From the NCBI RefSeq assembly GCF_001640025.1, contig NC_031672.1:5766001-5830000 (forward strand): a stretch of DNA of 64,000 nt, given 5' to 3'. Below the pieces are notes generated by a model that saw only the letters and a program-made list of their open reading frames with translations, was not told the origin of the DNA and searched no databases. The position numbers and the translations under genes were made by a program. This DNA is from Sugiyamaella lignohabitans. Taxonomy: Eukaryota > Ascomycota > Dipodascomycetes > Dipodascales > Trichomonascaceae. This document shows, in pieces, positions 28,681-39,800 of the stretch (position 1 is the stretch's first letter; every line of letters starts with the position of its first letter).

Positions 28681-30129
28681 TTAATTATGCTTAGCTAGGT
28701 AGTTGAGGGGAGACAGCTCGAAAATGTCGAATTTGACCTGGCTTTGGTACTTGAAGAGCAGATGGCGCGGCATCCACCGCAGATGGTCGTCGTCCTCCCA
28801 CTCGACGAGGATGAGATCCGACCCTGTGCGGACGTCTGCGGCGTGGGCTCTGATTACTGAGTCTCCCTTCTGGAAACGGGCGATGGCTTCGTCTTCGGCT
28901 TCGTTGGAGTTGAACTTCTGACGTTTGTTGCGACTCTCAGGTGTTTCGAAAAACAGTCCTGGGCTGATTGTGGTGTTGTTGAGAGACGGCCCAGGCCGGC
29001 CAAGGGAAGTGTCGAGGCTGTGATCAGGACGGGTCAAAGCTGTTGCATGGGTATTGGGTGTGATTGGTGTTGAAGTGGCTGCAATGTGAGGTTTCAAACC
29101 TGTGTCAGTAGCAGGTTCTGATATGGGTGTGGTCGGAGGAGCAGTGATATTGGTTTCGGAATGGGTATTAGCCATCAAATCCGATGGCCGTACGAGGTTG
29201 TTTGCAAGATAAGACTGGAACATGGACTGAAACCCGGGCTGAGTTTGTGGATTGGACTCGAACAGTGGCATCTGGGAAAGTGGAAATGACGATGGTTGAA
29301 TGGTCTGTGGTAGGTACTGGTTGAATGGTGATAATCCATAGTTGACGCTGGGATATGGTACCATGATCACAGGGAGAATAGCTAAGTTGCTTGCAGGGTC
29401 AAATGCGTTTGTGGAGCCAATGGAGGGGTTGATAGTAGTGCCAAGCGATGGAATGTGAATGTGGTTTGGATCAGAGCCGGACATGGTTTCGTGGTTAGAA
29501 GTGATATTAGTGGTAGAGGCTGTGGAAGTAGCAGATGCTGAAGAAGTTGAGGGAGCAGTGGTGCCAGTTTGAACTTGACCAGCGGTGTGAGTGAGCGTTG
29601 GTATTGGAGCGGTCGGTTTACTTGACTCTGGTCGACAATTGAATGCTGGAAGTAGTGTAGGAGCTGAGGTGTTATGTACAGAGGGGTCTTGAATTGAGCC
29701 AGACGATGACGGTTGGTCAGTGCCGGGAGTGGCAGGAGTGGTAGACTTGGTTCGAGCCTCCCCTCTGACAGGAGCTTTGGACTTTAGTTTCCTTTCAGGC
29801 GAACTGCGTTCACCATGAGAATCCCATGGAGATTGGTTACGAACATTTCTCGCGAGCTCTTCATCCTCTGAATCTTTTAGACGTCGGTTACTATGAGGTA
29901 CAGAGACAGGGATCTGTGACTGAACTGTGTTGAGAAAACTATTTCCAACTGGAGGTTCTATAGGAGATGGCCGATATTCATGATACCCAATACCAGAACG
30001 AACGACTTTTGTTCTGCTGTGGTCATTTGAACTAGTACCATCGATAACAGGAGTAGGCGACTGGACAGAGTGAGAAGATCGTTTCTTTCTGGATTCAGGT
30101 TTAACCTGTGATTTCGACGCATTCACCAT
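28681..30129 (-). CDS. Disordered protein with C-terminal chromo-shadow-like domain
   Basis: 482 aa from the ATG at 30129. Residues 1-400 are Ser/Thr/Pro/Asn-rich with basic patches (SRKKRSSHS, ERKLKSKAPVRGEARTK) and look disordered. The last about 65 residues form a compact domain: GDSVIRAHAADVRTGSDLIL, VEWEDDDHLRWMPRHLLF, KYQSQVKFDIFELSPLNYL. The order (strands with a V-x-W-x-D core, then a C-terminal helix with regularly spaced hydrophobics) resembles a chromo or chromo-shadow domain as in HP1/Swi6. No N-terminal chromodomain is seen. A nuclear, chromatin-linked role is inference; other small SH3-like barrels are possible alternatives. Confidence 0.75.
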   Translation of the reverse strand: MVNASKSQVKPESRKKRSSHSVQSPTPVIDGTSSNDHSRTKVVRSGIGYHEYRPSPIEPPVGNSFLNTVQSQIPVSVPHSNRRLKDSEDEELARNVRNQSPWDSHGERSSPERKLKSKAPVRGEARTKSTTPATPGTDQPSSSGSIQDPSVHNTSAPTLLPAFNCRPESSKPTAPIPTLTHTAGQVQTGTTAPSTSSASATSTASTTNITSNHETMSGSDPNHIHIPSLGTTINPSIGSTNAFDPASNLAILPVIMVPYPSVNYGLSPFNQYLPQTIQPSSFPLSQMPLFESNPQTQPGFQSMFQSYLANNLVRPSDLMANTHSETNITAPPTTPISEPATDTGLKPHIAATSTPITPNTHATALTRPDHSLDTSLGRPGPSLNNTTISPGLFFETPESRNKRQKFNSNEAEDEAIARFQKGDSVIRAHAADVRTGSDLILVEWEDDDHLRWMPRHLLFKYQSQVKFDIFELSPLNYLAKHN

Positions 30130-31687
30130 TGATTGGTTGCAGGATTCGTCGACTCGAGTGGAATGTAACTTTCAACTGACTAGTATCAAGAATGAGATGC
30201 TGTAGCCCACTTGATTATATCACTAAACCAGAGTAGCATTTTTCCATTCTTAGGCTCTGCAGGGTATAGGTCACTTAACGCAGAGCTAGCTAACATTTAG
30301 GACCTCTATGGTCGATTGTGCCAACCAAACTTTAACTCCAACTGGCAGAGATGGTAAGACTGTGTTTTATATTACTGAAATTACAGTTTAGGAAGACGAG
30401 AATTGTATTAGATTTTTTAAAAAATTGCACGTAGTAGAGGAACTTCAGACGTCAAAAAAATACGAACTAGTCTGCTATTTATACATGGGGGCTAGGGCGT
30501 ACCCCTGAGATTACCGTTTTCGCGGAAGTGATAGTCAATCGATGCCGGCTATTGTTATTAGCGCTAAAACCTGGCAACTGACACCAATCGGAGAAATATC
30601 CAGCAATACATCCTTGGTGTGTGATAAGATCACGTCACAGGGGCCATGCGTAGGACATCGGAGTTGACACCCAGACCATAGAATAACTGAGTTCAAACAA
30701 GAATTCTAACGACAGCAGATATTATTTGAAGAAGGTTTTGAGTCAATCACTCTGTCCCTCCCTCACCCTGAATGAAAGCTTGAAATTTACAGTCGAATTA
30801 CACCGAACTCACAAATTGTTGTATGCTGTTGCGGTTACTAGTGCAACTTTTACGGGAGAAATGTTGCTATAGTGTCTTATCAGTAGCATGTGAAGTTCTG
30901 GTTGCTTAGGTAGTGCATACGACCGGTCATACAAAAGCCTCCTTACGAGCACGATTGGGCTCTCAGTTGGTCTCAAGCATGTCAATACCACCTACCGTAG
31001 CTTTGCAATCTCATAATACCATAGCTTGGCAAAGATCTGACCAGAGCATCAATACGATCATCTCACTTTTTTGCTGTTGTCATTTAACCGGTCAGCGGAT
31101 GATTGCCCACCAAAAATATCTCGCTGCACAACGCAGAGCGAGTAACGGATAGTCCCAGAAAACAACTCAGTTTTACTTCGCGGGGTTGCTACACAATAAT
31201 GCTATATTTGTAGGCTGAAACATCACTGATAGCGAAATCCAGAACCCCGGATTCCACAACGGCTTGGCAAAACCTTGTCTATCCCGAGAACCGGTGCTTC
31301 ACCTGACCCACTGGCACTGATAGATAAATCCAATTCCAACTCCGTTCATTGAGAAGAAACAATTGCTTGAACTTCCCGGTTGATAACAAACCTTTCCACG
31401 CATGAATCTCGAGACTTGAAAGTCCTAACGGCATTACAGAACAACCGTGTGGCATAATACCTGATGAAGATAGTTCCGCACTTCGGCGGTTATCATGCAA
31501 TCTGCAGGCCCGATTCCGCACCCTATGTTGGTCAGCGAAATGTGGGGAGAGCTGAGCAAATCAGTGACTCCTACTCACCTCTGTGGGAAGCCGGTGAGTG
31601 TGATTTGCATATTTAACTCTGTCTCATCACAAAAGTTATCAATTGAAGCAAAATATCAATTTACACTATCCACACTAGAAATTTACA
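30130..31687. other. 1.6-kb divergent promoter region
   Basis: No gene, GC element or tandem repeat seen. It separates the chromo-shadow-like gene (-) from the aldehyde dehydrogenase gene (+). TATA-like words lie near 30478. Confidence 0.5.
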
Positions 31688-33178
31688 ATGTCGTTACCTT
31701 TGGAAGTGAAGCTTACTGCACCTTCAGGCAAGTCGTTTGAACTGCCCACCGGTCTGTTTATCAACAACGAGTTTGTTTATCCTCAAGATAAGACCTCCAC
31801 GATCACAGTTCTTGACCCTGACACCGGCAAGATAATTACTGATGTTTATGCTGCCAAGGAAGAAGATGTCGACATTGCAGTCAAGGCTGCTAGAGCTGCA
31901 TATAAAAAGGGCTGGAGACATAATCAAAGTCGTGGGGACTTGCTATACAAGCTTTCAGAGCTCATTACCAAGAATGCTGAGGTATTGGCTACAATTGAGG
32001 CATGGGATACTGGTAAATCATACTCGGCCGAGTCTTACGGAAATATTGTTGCTGGTGCCCTGACATACAAATACTATGCTGGTTGGGCCGACAAGCTTGG
32101 TGGTAAGACCATTGATGTTGGTGAAAACAAGTTTGCTTATACCCTTCACGAGCCATTGGGTGTTTGTGGACAAATCATTCCTTGGAATTATCCCTTCCTC
32201 ATGAAGGCATGGAAAATCGGTGCTGCTGTTGCCACTGGTAACACAGTTGTGTTAAAGACTGCTGAAAACACACCGTTGTCGGCTTTGTATTTTGCCAAAT
32301 TAGTCGTTGAAGCCGGATTTCCCCCTGGTGTTATCAATCTTTTCACTGGTTTGGGTCCTGTTGCCGGTGCTCATTTGGCCAGCCACTTGGATGTCGACAA
32401 GATTGCCTTTACTGGATCCACTGTAGTCGGTAAGCAGATCATGAAGTATGCCGCGTCCAATCTTAAAAACATCACTCTCGAGTGTGGAGGCAAGTCTCCT
32501 ATGATTATTTTTGACGATGCCGACCTTGAAAAGGCTGCAATTCACGCCCACTCGGCATTGATGGGAAACCAGGGCCAGACCTGTACTGCCATGTCGAGAT
32601 ACTATGTACACGAGGCAGTTTACGACAAGTTTGTCGAGCTGTACAAGCAACAAGTGCTCACTAAATCAAAGGTGGGACATCCGTTTGACGAAGATACTTT
32701 CCAAGGACCACAAGTGAGTGAAGTGCAACAAAAGCGAGTTCTCGGATACATCGAGTCGGGCAAATCTGAGGGTGCCAAGGTCGTCATTGGAGGCAACGTC
32801 CCCAAGAGTCTCAGCAACGGTTTCTTCGTCGAGCCCACCATCTTCTCCGATGTTACTGACGACATGAAAATCATGCGCGAAGAGATCTTTGGCCCTGTCG
32901 CTTCGATCACCAAGTTCACCGACGAGCACGATGTCGTCCAACGAGCCAACGACTCCTCCTACGGTCTCGGAGCCTCTATCTTCACCAAAGACCTGCAACG
33001 AGCTCACCGCGTGGCCCGAGACCTCGAATCCGGCCAAGTCTGGATTAACAGCGGCAATGACTCGGACTACCGCATCCCCTTCGGAGGCTACAAACAAAGC
33101 GGTATCGGCCGTGAACTCGGCGAGTACGGTATCCAAATCTACACCCAGGTCAAGGCCGTACACGTCAACCTCAATTAA
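31688..33178 (+). CDS. Aldehyde dehydrogenase, NAD(P)+ (cytosolic type)
   Basis: Oxidises aldehydes (such as acetaldehyde) to acids. Full-length ALDH of 496 aa. The catalytic cysteine is in GNQGQTCTAMSR (Cys299) and the general base in LECGGKSP (Glu265). The cofactor-fold motif FTGSTVVGK and substrate/cofactor motifs PWNYPFLM and EEIFGPV are intact. The N-terminus (MSLPLEVKLTAPSGKSFELP) lacks a mitochondrial presequence, so it is probably cytosolic, like Ald6 or Ald2/3 rather than Ald4/5. Paralogue identity is not assigned. ATG at 31688 with A-rich context. A GC element begins 14 nt after the stop. Codon use shifts towards C-ending codons near the 3' end, which I note without explanation. Confidence 0.96.
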   Translation: MSLPLEVKLTAPSGKSFELPTGLFINNEFVYPQDKTSTITVLDPDTGKIITDVYAAKEEDVDIAVKAARAAYKKGWRHNQSRGDLLYKLSELITKNAEVLATIEAWDTGKSYSAESYGNIVAGALTYKYYAGWADKLGGKTIDVGENKFAYTLHEPLGVCGQIIPWNYPFLMKAWKIGAAVATGNTVVLKTAENTPLSALYFAKLVVEAGFPPGVINLFTGLGPVAGAHLASHLDVDKIAFTGSTVVGKQIMKYAASNLKNITLECGGKSPMIIFDDADLEKAAIHAHSALMGNQGQTCTAMSRYYVHEAVYDKFVELYKQQVLTKSKVGHPFDEDTFQGPQVSEVQQKRVLGYIESGKSEGAKVVIGGNVPKSLSNGFFVEPTIFSDVTDDMKIMREEIFGPVASITKFTDEHDVVQRANDSSYGLGASIFTKDLQRAHRVARDLESGQVWINSGNDSDYRIPFGGYKQSGIGRELGEYGIQIYTQVKAVHVNLN

Positions 33179-33192
33179 CCGGGGAGGCAGAT

Positions 33193-33328
33193 GCCTCCGG
33201 CGGCTGGGGCTACGCCCCAGACACCGCTGCTCCTCTCGCTACGCTCGAGTCGTTACGTACACGGTCCCAGCCACCTCCTGCGAAGCAGGAGCTACGGGGT
33301 CTGGGGCGGAGCCCCAGCCGCCGGAGGC
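33193..33328. repeat. GC palindromic element, complete (B + A), 136 bp
   Basis: Forward arm with CTGGGGCTACGCCCCAG and a B hairpin (CTCCTCTCGCTACGCTCGAG), interior GTCGTTACGTACACGGTCCC, reverse arm with A hairpin. Fills most of the gap between convergent ALD and SDS3. Confidence 0.96.
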
Positions 33329-33397
33329 AGTGCCCCCGTTGAATGTGGATAAATATATTTGATGTAATTGTCATTAGACGTCGTCAGGTCATGCATT

Positions 33398-34348
33398 TTA
33401 GTGGTCGGGTCTTCGCCGCCGGAGTAAGTCGAGCTGGGCCCGTTCACGGCGGATCGCTTGGAGGTCGCTGTCGGCCTCTTCTTGTTTGAGAGAGGGGATT
33501 TTGGGCGTTTGTTTGCTGCTCCTGCTGTTGGTAGTTCCCGAGGGGCCAGGTCCGCCGCTGGCGACGGCTGCTGCTGATGCATACCCGCTGGAGTACCCGT
33601 CGAAATCAAAGTCTGAAAAGAAAAAACGCAGGTGATCGTTCGAGATCCCGCCGCTATGTGAATTGCCGTGATGCCCATCAATGACAGCTGGTCCAGCAGT
33701 GCCTTCGGTAGCGTCTCCTTGGTCAGTATCAACCGCTTCTCGCCGTCTTAACCGACTCCGACTGGCGGTTGTAGACCCTGCTGTGGCCGTGCCATTCGCA
33801 TCGTTATTACTGGTATATCCTGAATGTGCATTGGTCCGCAATGTGCCACTACGACTGGTACTTCCTTTACTACCAGTATTGGTCAGATTGTCTAATGTAT
33901 TCGAAGATATGTCGAGAAAACTGTTATTGGCCTGCCCTGTTTTGAGCATATCGGCCTGGGCTGCTAATCGCTGACTGAGTTTCTCATGAACTTCTTTGGT
34001 ACTTGTCCTATACTGCTCTTCTATAAATTGCATTCGCTCTTCATGATCTTTCTTGGCTCGGTCTATAAGGAACTTCTCATACAGATTTAAACTGACAAGT
34101 TCCAGATCCCGGGTTTCGTTTAGATCCTCGACCATTTCTAGAAAAGGCTGGTCTTTACCGGCTATCAGCGAGTCAAGCCGAGCCGTCAGTTTCTGTCGCT
34201 GGTGATGATATTCCTCCTCCCGGTCGGCATCGAATTGCTCTTTTAACGACTCGTACCGAGATAACATATGACTACGCCTGCGTTTGATGGGGACTACCTG
34301 CTGGTCGTCGTAATCATCGGGTGGATTCGAGCCTGCTTTTGGTCTCAT
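33398..34348 (-). CDS. SDS3: Sds3-like subunit of the Sin3/Rpd3L histone deacetylase complex
   Basis: Residues about 30-140 form the Sds3/BRMS1-type coiled coil: RYESLKEQFDADREEEYHHQ, RQKLTARLDSLIAGKDQPFL, EMVEDLNETRDLELVSLNLY, EKFLIDRAKKDHEERMQFIE. In yeast and human, this helix pairs with Sin3 and is needed for Rpd3L integrity and silencing. The C-terminal half is Ser/Gly/Asn-rich, ending with a short helix EADSDLQAIRRERAQLDLLR and a basic tail. The first ATG is at 34348 (MRPKAGSNPP), giving 316 aa against 327 in S. cerevisiae; the in-frame TTG at 34420 is not used. Dep1 and BRMS1 share the fold; Sds3 fits best. Confidence 0.85.
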   Translation of the reverse strand: MRPKAGSNPPDDYDDQQVVPIKRRRSHMLSRYESLKEQFDADREEEYHHQRQKLTARLDSLIAGKDQPFLEMVEDLNETRDLELVSLNLYEKFLIDRAKKDHEERMQFIEEQYRTSTKEVHEKLSQRLAAQADMLKTGQANNSFLDISSNTLDNLTNTGSKGSTSRSGTLRTNAHSGYTSNNDANGTATAGSTTASRSRLRRREAVDTDQGDATEGTAGPAVIDGHHGNSHSGGISNDHLRFFFSDFDFDGYSSGYASAAAVASGGPGPSGTTNSRSSKQTPKIPSLKQEEADSDLQAIRRERAQLDLLRRRRPDH

Positions 34349-35248
34349 GATCGTGTGTTTTATTTTTAATTTTGACTTGTTTTTTTTGACTTGTTTCAGG
34401 TCCTGTTGTAACTGATGCAATGTCGCGGCTCACTTGCCAGAGCTTTCTTTTCTCCACTAAACTCTATCTCGTAATTTATCAATCAACTGGTTCTTGTCGT
34501 TTTCAACTGAATCTTAGTTGATTACATCCAGTTCATTAACCTGATACCGTAATCAATATCAACTGTGTTGTATATCAAGTAAACTTCAGATCCAAAGTAC
34601 CGTTTTGTTTGTCTGTCGGCAGAACAAACCAATCAATCACTCGGCCACTAAACTGAACAAAATCGCTTTTGCTAATTCAACAATCCCTGTTAATATTATA
34701 CAAAAGAACTCCAAAGGTTCCTGGTTTCAACTGCTGCTGTAATAAACACCCGGTATGTTCCCGTTTTCTGTCTCGAGCTGTTTCTTTTGGTCCCGATATG
34801 TCGCCAGTCTTACTCCATGCAGTCGCGGCAACGCAGTTACGTAAAGTGTGGAAAAACCCTTTGAGCTCATGAACCTGGACTAACGCCGCATCTATGCACA
34901 TGTGCGGCCATTTCCTAGCATTGTAACGGCATATGATCGGCAAGCTTAATTTCTTTTTCTCGACCCCTGAGATGGCCGTCTCTGTTCGCCTGTCAAGGGG
35001 GCTGCCTCCGACGGCTGGGGCTCTGCCCCAGACCCCGTGGCTCCTCTCGCTGCGCTCGAGTCGGCGCGTGGGGTATCTCCCGTGATTGTGGAGTGAGTTT
35101 AGTAGTAAAAGCTGTTGAAAGAGTTGTTCTAAGAGCTGTTTGTATGAGCTCGTTGTAACTGGACATGGGATCCGTAGTGGAGGAGTTATAACCCAAAACA
35201 AAACTGTCCTCTTGGACCTAACAACAAAATCTATTGTATTATATGTCA
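34349..35248. other. Intergenic region SDS3 5' / GCS1 3'
   Basis: No gene. AT-rich SDS3 upstream region and one solo GC arm (35003-35063). Confidence 0.55.
35003..35063 (+). repeat. GC palindromic element, solo arm (B)
   Basis: Forward arm with CCTCCGACGG, CTGGGGCTCTGCCCCAG and B hairpin CTCCTCTCGCTGCGCTCGAG. No partner arm. Confidence 0.88.
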
Positions 35249-36325
35249 TTACCATTTGTCCCATTCCTCGTCCTCCTTGGACTTGATACCCTCGAGCTTG
35301 GTTCGTTCGGTTGGCTTAGACAGCCCGAATGCTGGCTCGATGGTGGGTTCTTCTCCCAGACCGTCAAACAACTTTCCATACGATCCATTGGCAGACGATG
35401 CGCCATGATGACCATGCTCGTTAGTGAACTGGTTAAACGTCTCAATACCGTATTTACCAGTTTCTTGCATTTTCTGTCCGAATTGAACCATGGCCTTACG
35501 GGCATTGGCTCCAACGTCACTTTCAGCAAAATTCCTCATCCCGGGCTTGATATACGACTCGCTGACTTCACCAACTGATTTCGTAACTGCACTGGAAAAC
35601 AAACTCCATCCTTTTGTCAGTGAGCCTAAAGGATCCTTCTGCAAATCATCGATCGATAGCGAGCCAAGCCCACCTGAACCCGATCCTGATGAAGTTTGTG
35701 GCGGTGGCGTGCTACCAAATCCACTGTATTTACCACCTTGTGATGGAGGAAGATTGTCTGGTCGGCCCGAATTCTTAGCTCCTAAGCTGGCAAAATATGA
35801 TTCGTTGCGCTGTTTTTGAGTGTGCGATTGAGCTGACGAAGGTCGCGATCCGCCAACTGATCCCCCTCCAATAGGTGGTCCTGATGGTGTGCTGGCATTG
35901 CCATCGGGTCCTGGAATAAATTTCGGTCGGTCTCGTCGAACATACTCTTTGCCCTCCACTTCGGCTGCTAGAAGCTCCTTATAATCCTCAGCAACTGTTG
36001 AATTATACTTTTGCTGAGCTGACATCGAACTATCAAGACCTTCTTTCTCAAAATAGACTCGAGCTCTCTCATTACCGCCCAATTCCATGGACTTCATCTC
36101 ATCAGGCTTGAACTGGTCCATGGTGACACTACGGACAAACGAGATATGAACTCCTAATCCACGGTGGATACCTGCACACTCTAAACAAATGAATACTCCA
36201 TATTTGGGAGTGGCCCACTGCGGGTTGGCGGTTCCACAGTCAAAACATTTTCTGTTTTCACCCTGCTTTTGAAGTGCCAAAAGACGTCTTCTGTTATCGG
36301 GATCAACCGACCAATCTGCACTCAT
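35249..36325 (-). CDS. GCS1: ADP-ribosylation factor GTPase-activating protein (ArfGAP)
   Basis: Stimulates GTP hydrolysis by Arf at Golgi/endosome membranes, supporting vesicle formation. The ArfGAP zinc finger C-x2-C-x16-C-x2-C is intact (Cys27, 30, 47, 50; [20 protein letters not shown]), followed by the arginine-finger region [15 protein letters not shown] (Arg55). The remainder is Gly/Ser/Pro-rich with Ser/Thr-rich amphipathic segments ([20 protein letters not shown]) resembling lipid-packing sensors of ArfGAP1/Gcs1. The chosen start is the ATG at 36325 ([16 protein letters not shown]), which aligns with Gcs1; an upstream in-frame start would add 29 unconserved residues. 358 aa against 352 in S. 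cerevisiae. Confidence 0.94.
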   Translation of the reverse strand: MSADWSVDPDNRRRLLALQKQGENRKCFDCGTANPQWATPKYGVFICLECAGIHRGLGVHISFVRSVTMDQFKPDEMKSMELGGNERARVYFEKEGLDSSMSAQQKYNSTVAEDYKELLAAEVEGKEYVRRDRPKFIPGPDGNASTPSGPPIGGGSVGGSRPSSAQSHTQKQRNESYFASLGAKNSGRPDNLPPSQGGKYSGFGSTPPPQTSSGSGSGGLGSLSIDDLQKDPLGSLTKGWSLFSSAVTKSVGEVSESYIKPGMRNFAESDVGANARKAMVQFGQKMQETGKYGIETFNQFTNEHGHHGASSANGSYGKLFDGLGEEPTIEPAFGLSKPTERTKLEGIKSKEDEEWDKW

Positions 36326-36875
36326 TATAAGTCGCTCTCTTCGATTACACAGCTGGTTTTCTTCACTCTTAATTTTGTCGATTGTTCCAACTCTAAGTAT
36401 CAACAGAAACAATCTTGATCCTTTTCTGAATTCTGGCAGACCCGGCGTGATTCACCTCTTTTTTTCTCCTCTTCACTATCGCGTCTGTATCACTCTAAAC
36501 ACGCTCGCTGCCTCGAATTTCAGTGAAGTGGCCGATTCGCACTTCCTAACCCTGAATCTTGTTTTTGCTGCAGGGCCCTCTCCGTGATCGGCCGGAATGC
36601 CCCCGGCTGGGGCTTTGCCCCAGACCCCATGGCTCCTTTCGCTAGGCTCGAATCGGGCGTGGGCATCCCATTCATATCTGTATTCATGTGTGATTTTTCT
36701 GCTAGGGTGCTCATTGGTTCGCAAATTAAAGTTAGTTTACATCAGACCCCACTTGGCAGCTGCAGCGGCCCCGAAGTTACACAAAAATCCTGCGAGTTGT
36801 TGTCAAGAGCGCCAAGAAATAGTCGTCAAGAGGTTCATTAAATAAGTATCAGGTACATAGCAAGCTCGATGAGCA
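36326..36875. other. Intergenic region GCS1 5' / PSY2 3'
   Basis: No gene. Holds one degenerate solo GC arm (36599-36653). The GCS1 leader is C/T-rich on the + strand. Confidence 0.55.
36599..36653 (+). repeat. GC palindromic element, degenerate solo arm (B-like)
   Basis: The left end lost part of CCTCCGGCGG (GCCCCCGGCTGGGG). The central stem GGCTTTGCCCC and a decayed B hairpin (CTCCTTTCGCTAGGCTCGAA) remain. An older copy. Confidence 0.75.
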
Positions 36876-39800
36876 TTAATCAGAAGTTACAGCTTTGTCT
36901 TTGTCTCGCTTAAACGTGACGGAAAGCTTCTTGCCAGCCGTGGCCAGCGTTCGTCGAAGGTGACCTCCCTTTTTCTTGGGTGGAGTCTGATCTGCTGGAT
37001 CCGTTGACGTTTCTTCGTCACTTGCATCTATGGACATTGCACCTGAGGCTGGCGTGGGTGTGTTGGTATCCTCGGGAGTGGGTTTAGTGGGTGTAGATGC
37101 CGATTCCTCTAGCACAGGACTGGAATTTTCATCAGTGACACGTCGTTTCTGAGCTGCTCTTGGCTCTGATCCGGATGACTGCCGCTTCAGTCGAACTGGT
37201 GGAATGGGTGGTGTTGAGATTGTCGAGCTCGTGTCGTATTTGTCGTTATCGTGCTCTATGCTAGCATCAATAGAACCATAATCACCACTGGTCTCATGAC
37301 TGCTATCTACATTTGCTGATAGCAGTTCTTTCGACCCATTGGTGGACAGAGTGCTATCTTTCTCATCGTCTTCTTCTTCCTCGTAGTCAACTAGTCCAAA
37401 AGCCACAGCTGCTGCTACTGCTGCTGCTGAAGATGGAGATTGGCCTGAAGCATGACTGGGGCCATGCGAAATAAATGAAAATCTGCTGTTTGCATCATCG
37501 GCAATCGTCGATTCCAGTCGTGAATCTGGTTCAGTCATAGTTGAATCCATTCTTCCTGCTGGAATAGGCGTTTCTAGCTCATCTTGTCGACGTTGTTCTT
37601 CGTAGTGGTTAATGATGGACTGAGCAATATCCGATTCCTTGAGCTTGTACAGTTTTGGTTTATAATTTTCTACCATATGACTGATTATCTCTCTAGTCGT
37701 AATAGGATGATGTCCAGCATGCTGATTTGAAAGTGAGTCTATCACTGTTAAAAGTTCGAGACATGATGAATGGATAAGGTTGTTTTGGTCGCCGAGTGCT
37801 ATTAGCACATCAAGTAAACTACCAAGGGCATCGCTAAGACAAATACTGCGAATATAATAAATGTCGTCTGTTAATGTACCTTGTTTTAGACACCTGATGG
37901 CAGCCAAACGCACTTGCTTGTGACGTACTCCTATCAATCGCGAGATGCCTGCCCACACGTTATGGCTGATGACAAAATGCCGACATGGTACTCTATGCTG
38001 TCGAATGCAAAATGACAATAAGTCGCACAGTTGTTCATAAGACGCTCGTCCTTCAATACTTGACATGGTCTTATTAACTGCCTCCAGCTCTTTAGTTGCC
38101 TCTTCAGGTGAACTTGATGATAATCTAGTCAGCTTAGCAAACAGCCTTGGAGCCGATTTCTTATAGAACTGCTCTTCAAACCCGTCTGCACCATATTCCT
38201 TATCTTCACCCATTATTGCTAAGGAATTTAACGATGTTGATGATGAAGAGTTGGACGAGTAATTGCCACCGCCTACATCTAACAGAACCTTAAGAGCCTC
38301 TGTGGCTTGCGACTTTAATCCCAAATCCTCGTCATTATTTAACAGGTCGATAAATACATTAATCACTTTTTCGTTGTACTTGTTGCTGCCCGTACTATTA
38401 TGAGGGCTAATCTTCCTCCCATTCAAACTGATCCCACCATTAATTCCATTTTCTTTATTGTTACCGTCATTATCCGTGTCATTATCTTCGTCAATTACCC
38501 GTTCACTTGTATACCGCACCAGGTTTGGGTCCTGTTCTATTATGGTCACTATCAGCTCCGACCCCAACACTCGAATCGACAGCAGCTCGTCTTTCAGTGC
38601 AAAGTCTATCAGAGCAAACAGCCCGTGCCGGATAAAATTCGCGTACAACAATGCTCGCTGTTGGAGTGGGAAGCTCTTGGCAACTATAGACATTTGGTGC
38701 ACAAACCTTACTCCGTCCCGTTTCTTTCTGATGGCGCTGTCATCTTCTTTGGCGTCTCCTTTTGCTTGCTTATTAACATCTTCCTCACTCTCATAAAGCT
38801 TGAACAGTGCGTTAGTATACCCGTCGTTCTTTTGAATATATTGAATGATCTCGATCTGGTTGAAATATATCAGTGACGTTAACATCGAAAATGTCGGGTC
38901 ATCCAGCAATCGCGCCAAAACCACATCCTTCAGAAACTGTAGCCAGAATGTCTGCTTGATCTTTTCTCTTATATACGAATCGCCAATTGGAATCACCTCC
39001 TTAAATTTACTCTCGTCTGAAAGGTATTCTCGGTGGTTTGCCTTGAGTCGCGGAAAGTCCGGATCATCTGTTTGTTAGCCTGGAGTGTACTTTGGGCGGG
39101 TGGGATCATGCCTCCGGCGGCTGGGCTCCTCCCAGACCCGTTTGTGCCAGCTTTGCTGGCTTTCTCGATACACTTACATTCGAGCATTCCAATGACTCCC
39201 ATGATGTTTTCTTCCTTTAGTAATGTTTCTAGTAGTGAGTTATCATTCATTAGGACTGCGAACTAGTTAGTATTTTGATAACTGAGCGCTGGAACTGGGG
39301 ACTGCACTTACAGAACATTTTCATTATTCGACATAGATTGTGGAGGTCAGGGAGGCTATGTAGGTCCTCAGCAACTGAAAAAATACGAACCAGCTTGGAT
39401 ATAAAGTCACTGTCGTGGATATATTTAACGATGGCGTCTCTGTTGTATTGAGTGGAAGCCGAGTTATTAAGTGCATCAATGACATCGCCCAGATTAGAAA
39501 TAGCAGGATCTGGTGGGAATGTCAGTGGCCCCGCAAGGAGCTCGGTCACTGTTTCGTCTGATCCATTATCTATGCTTTTGATGGCAAGCACTGAGATGTC
39601 GTGTTCGAAATTATTTTGTACGAAAATTAGAAAATCACACAGAGTAGAACATCCTTTTGCTTCTTGAAAACTAAGACACATTTCGCTATCATTTGGCTCG
39701 GACCACACTATTAGCGAATCTTGTTGCTTGTGATAGTGAATATCTCCGAAAACTCGTGTTTTCAGAATGAGTTCATCATGGGAGTTTTCTGCATACACAG

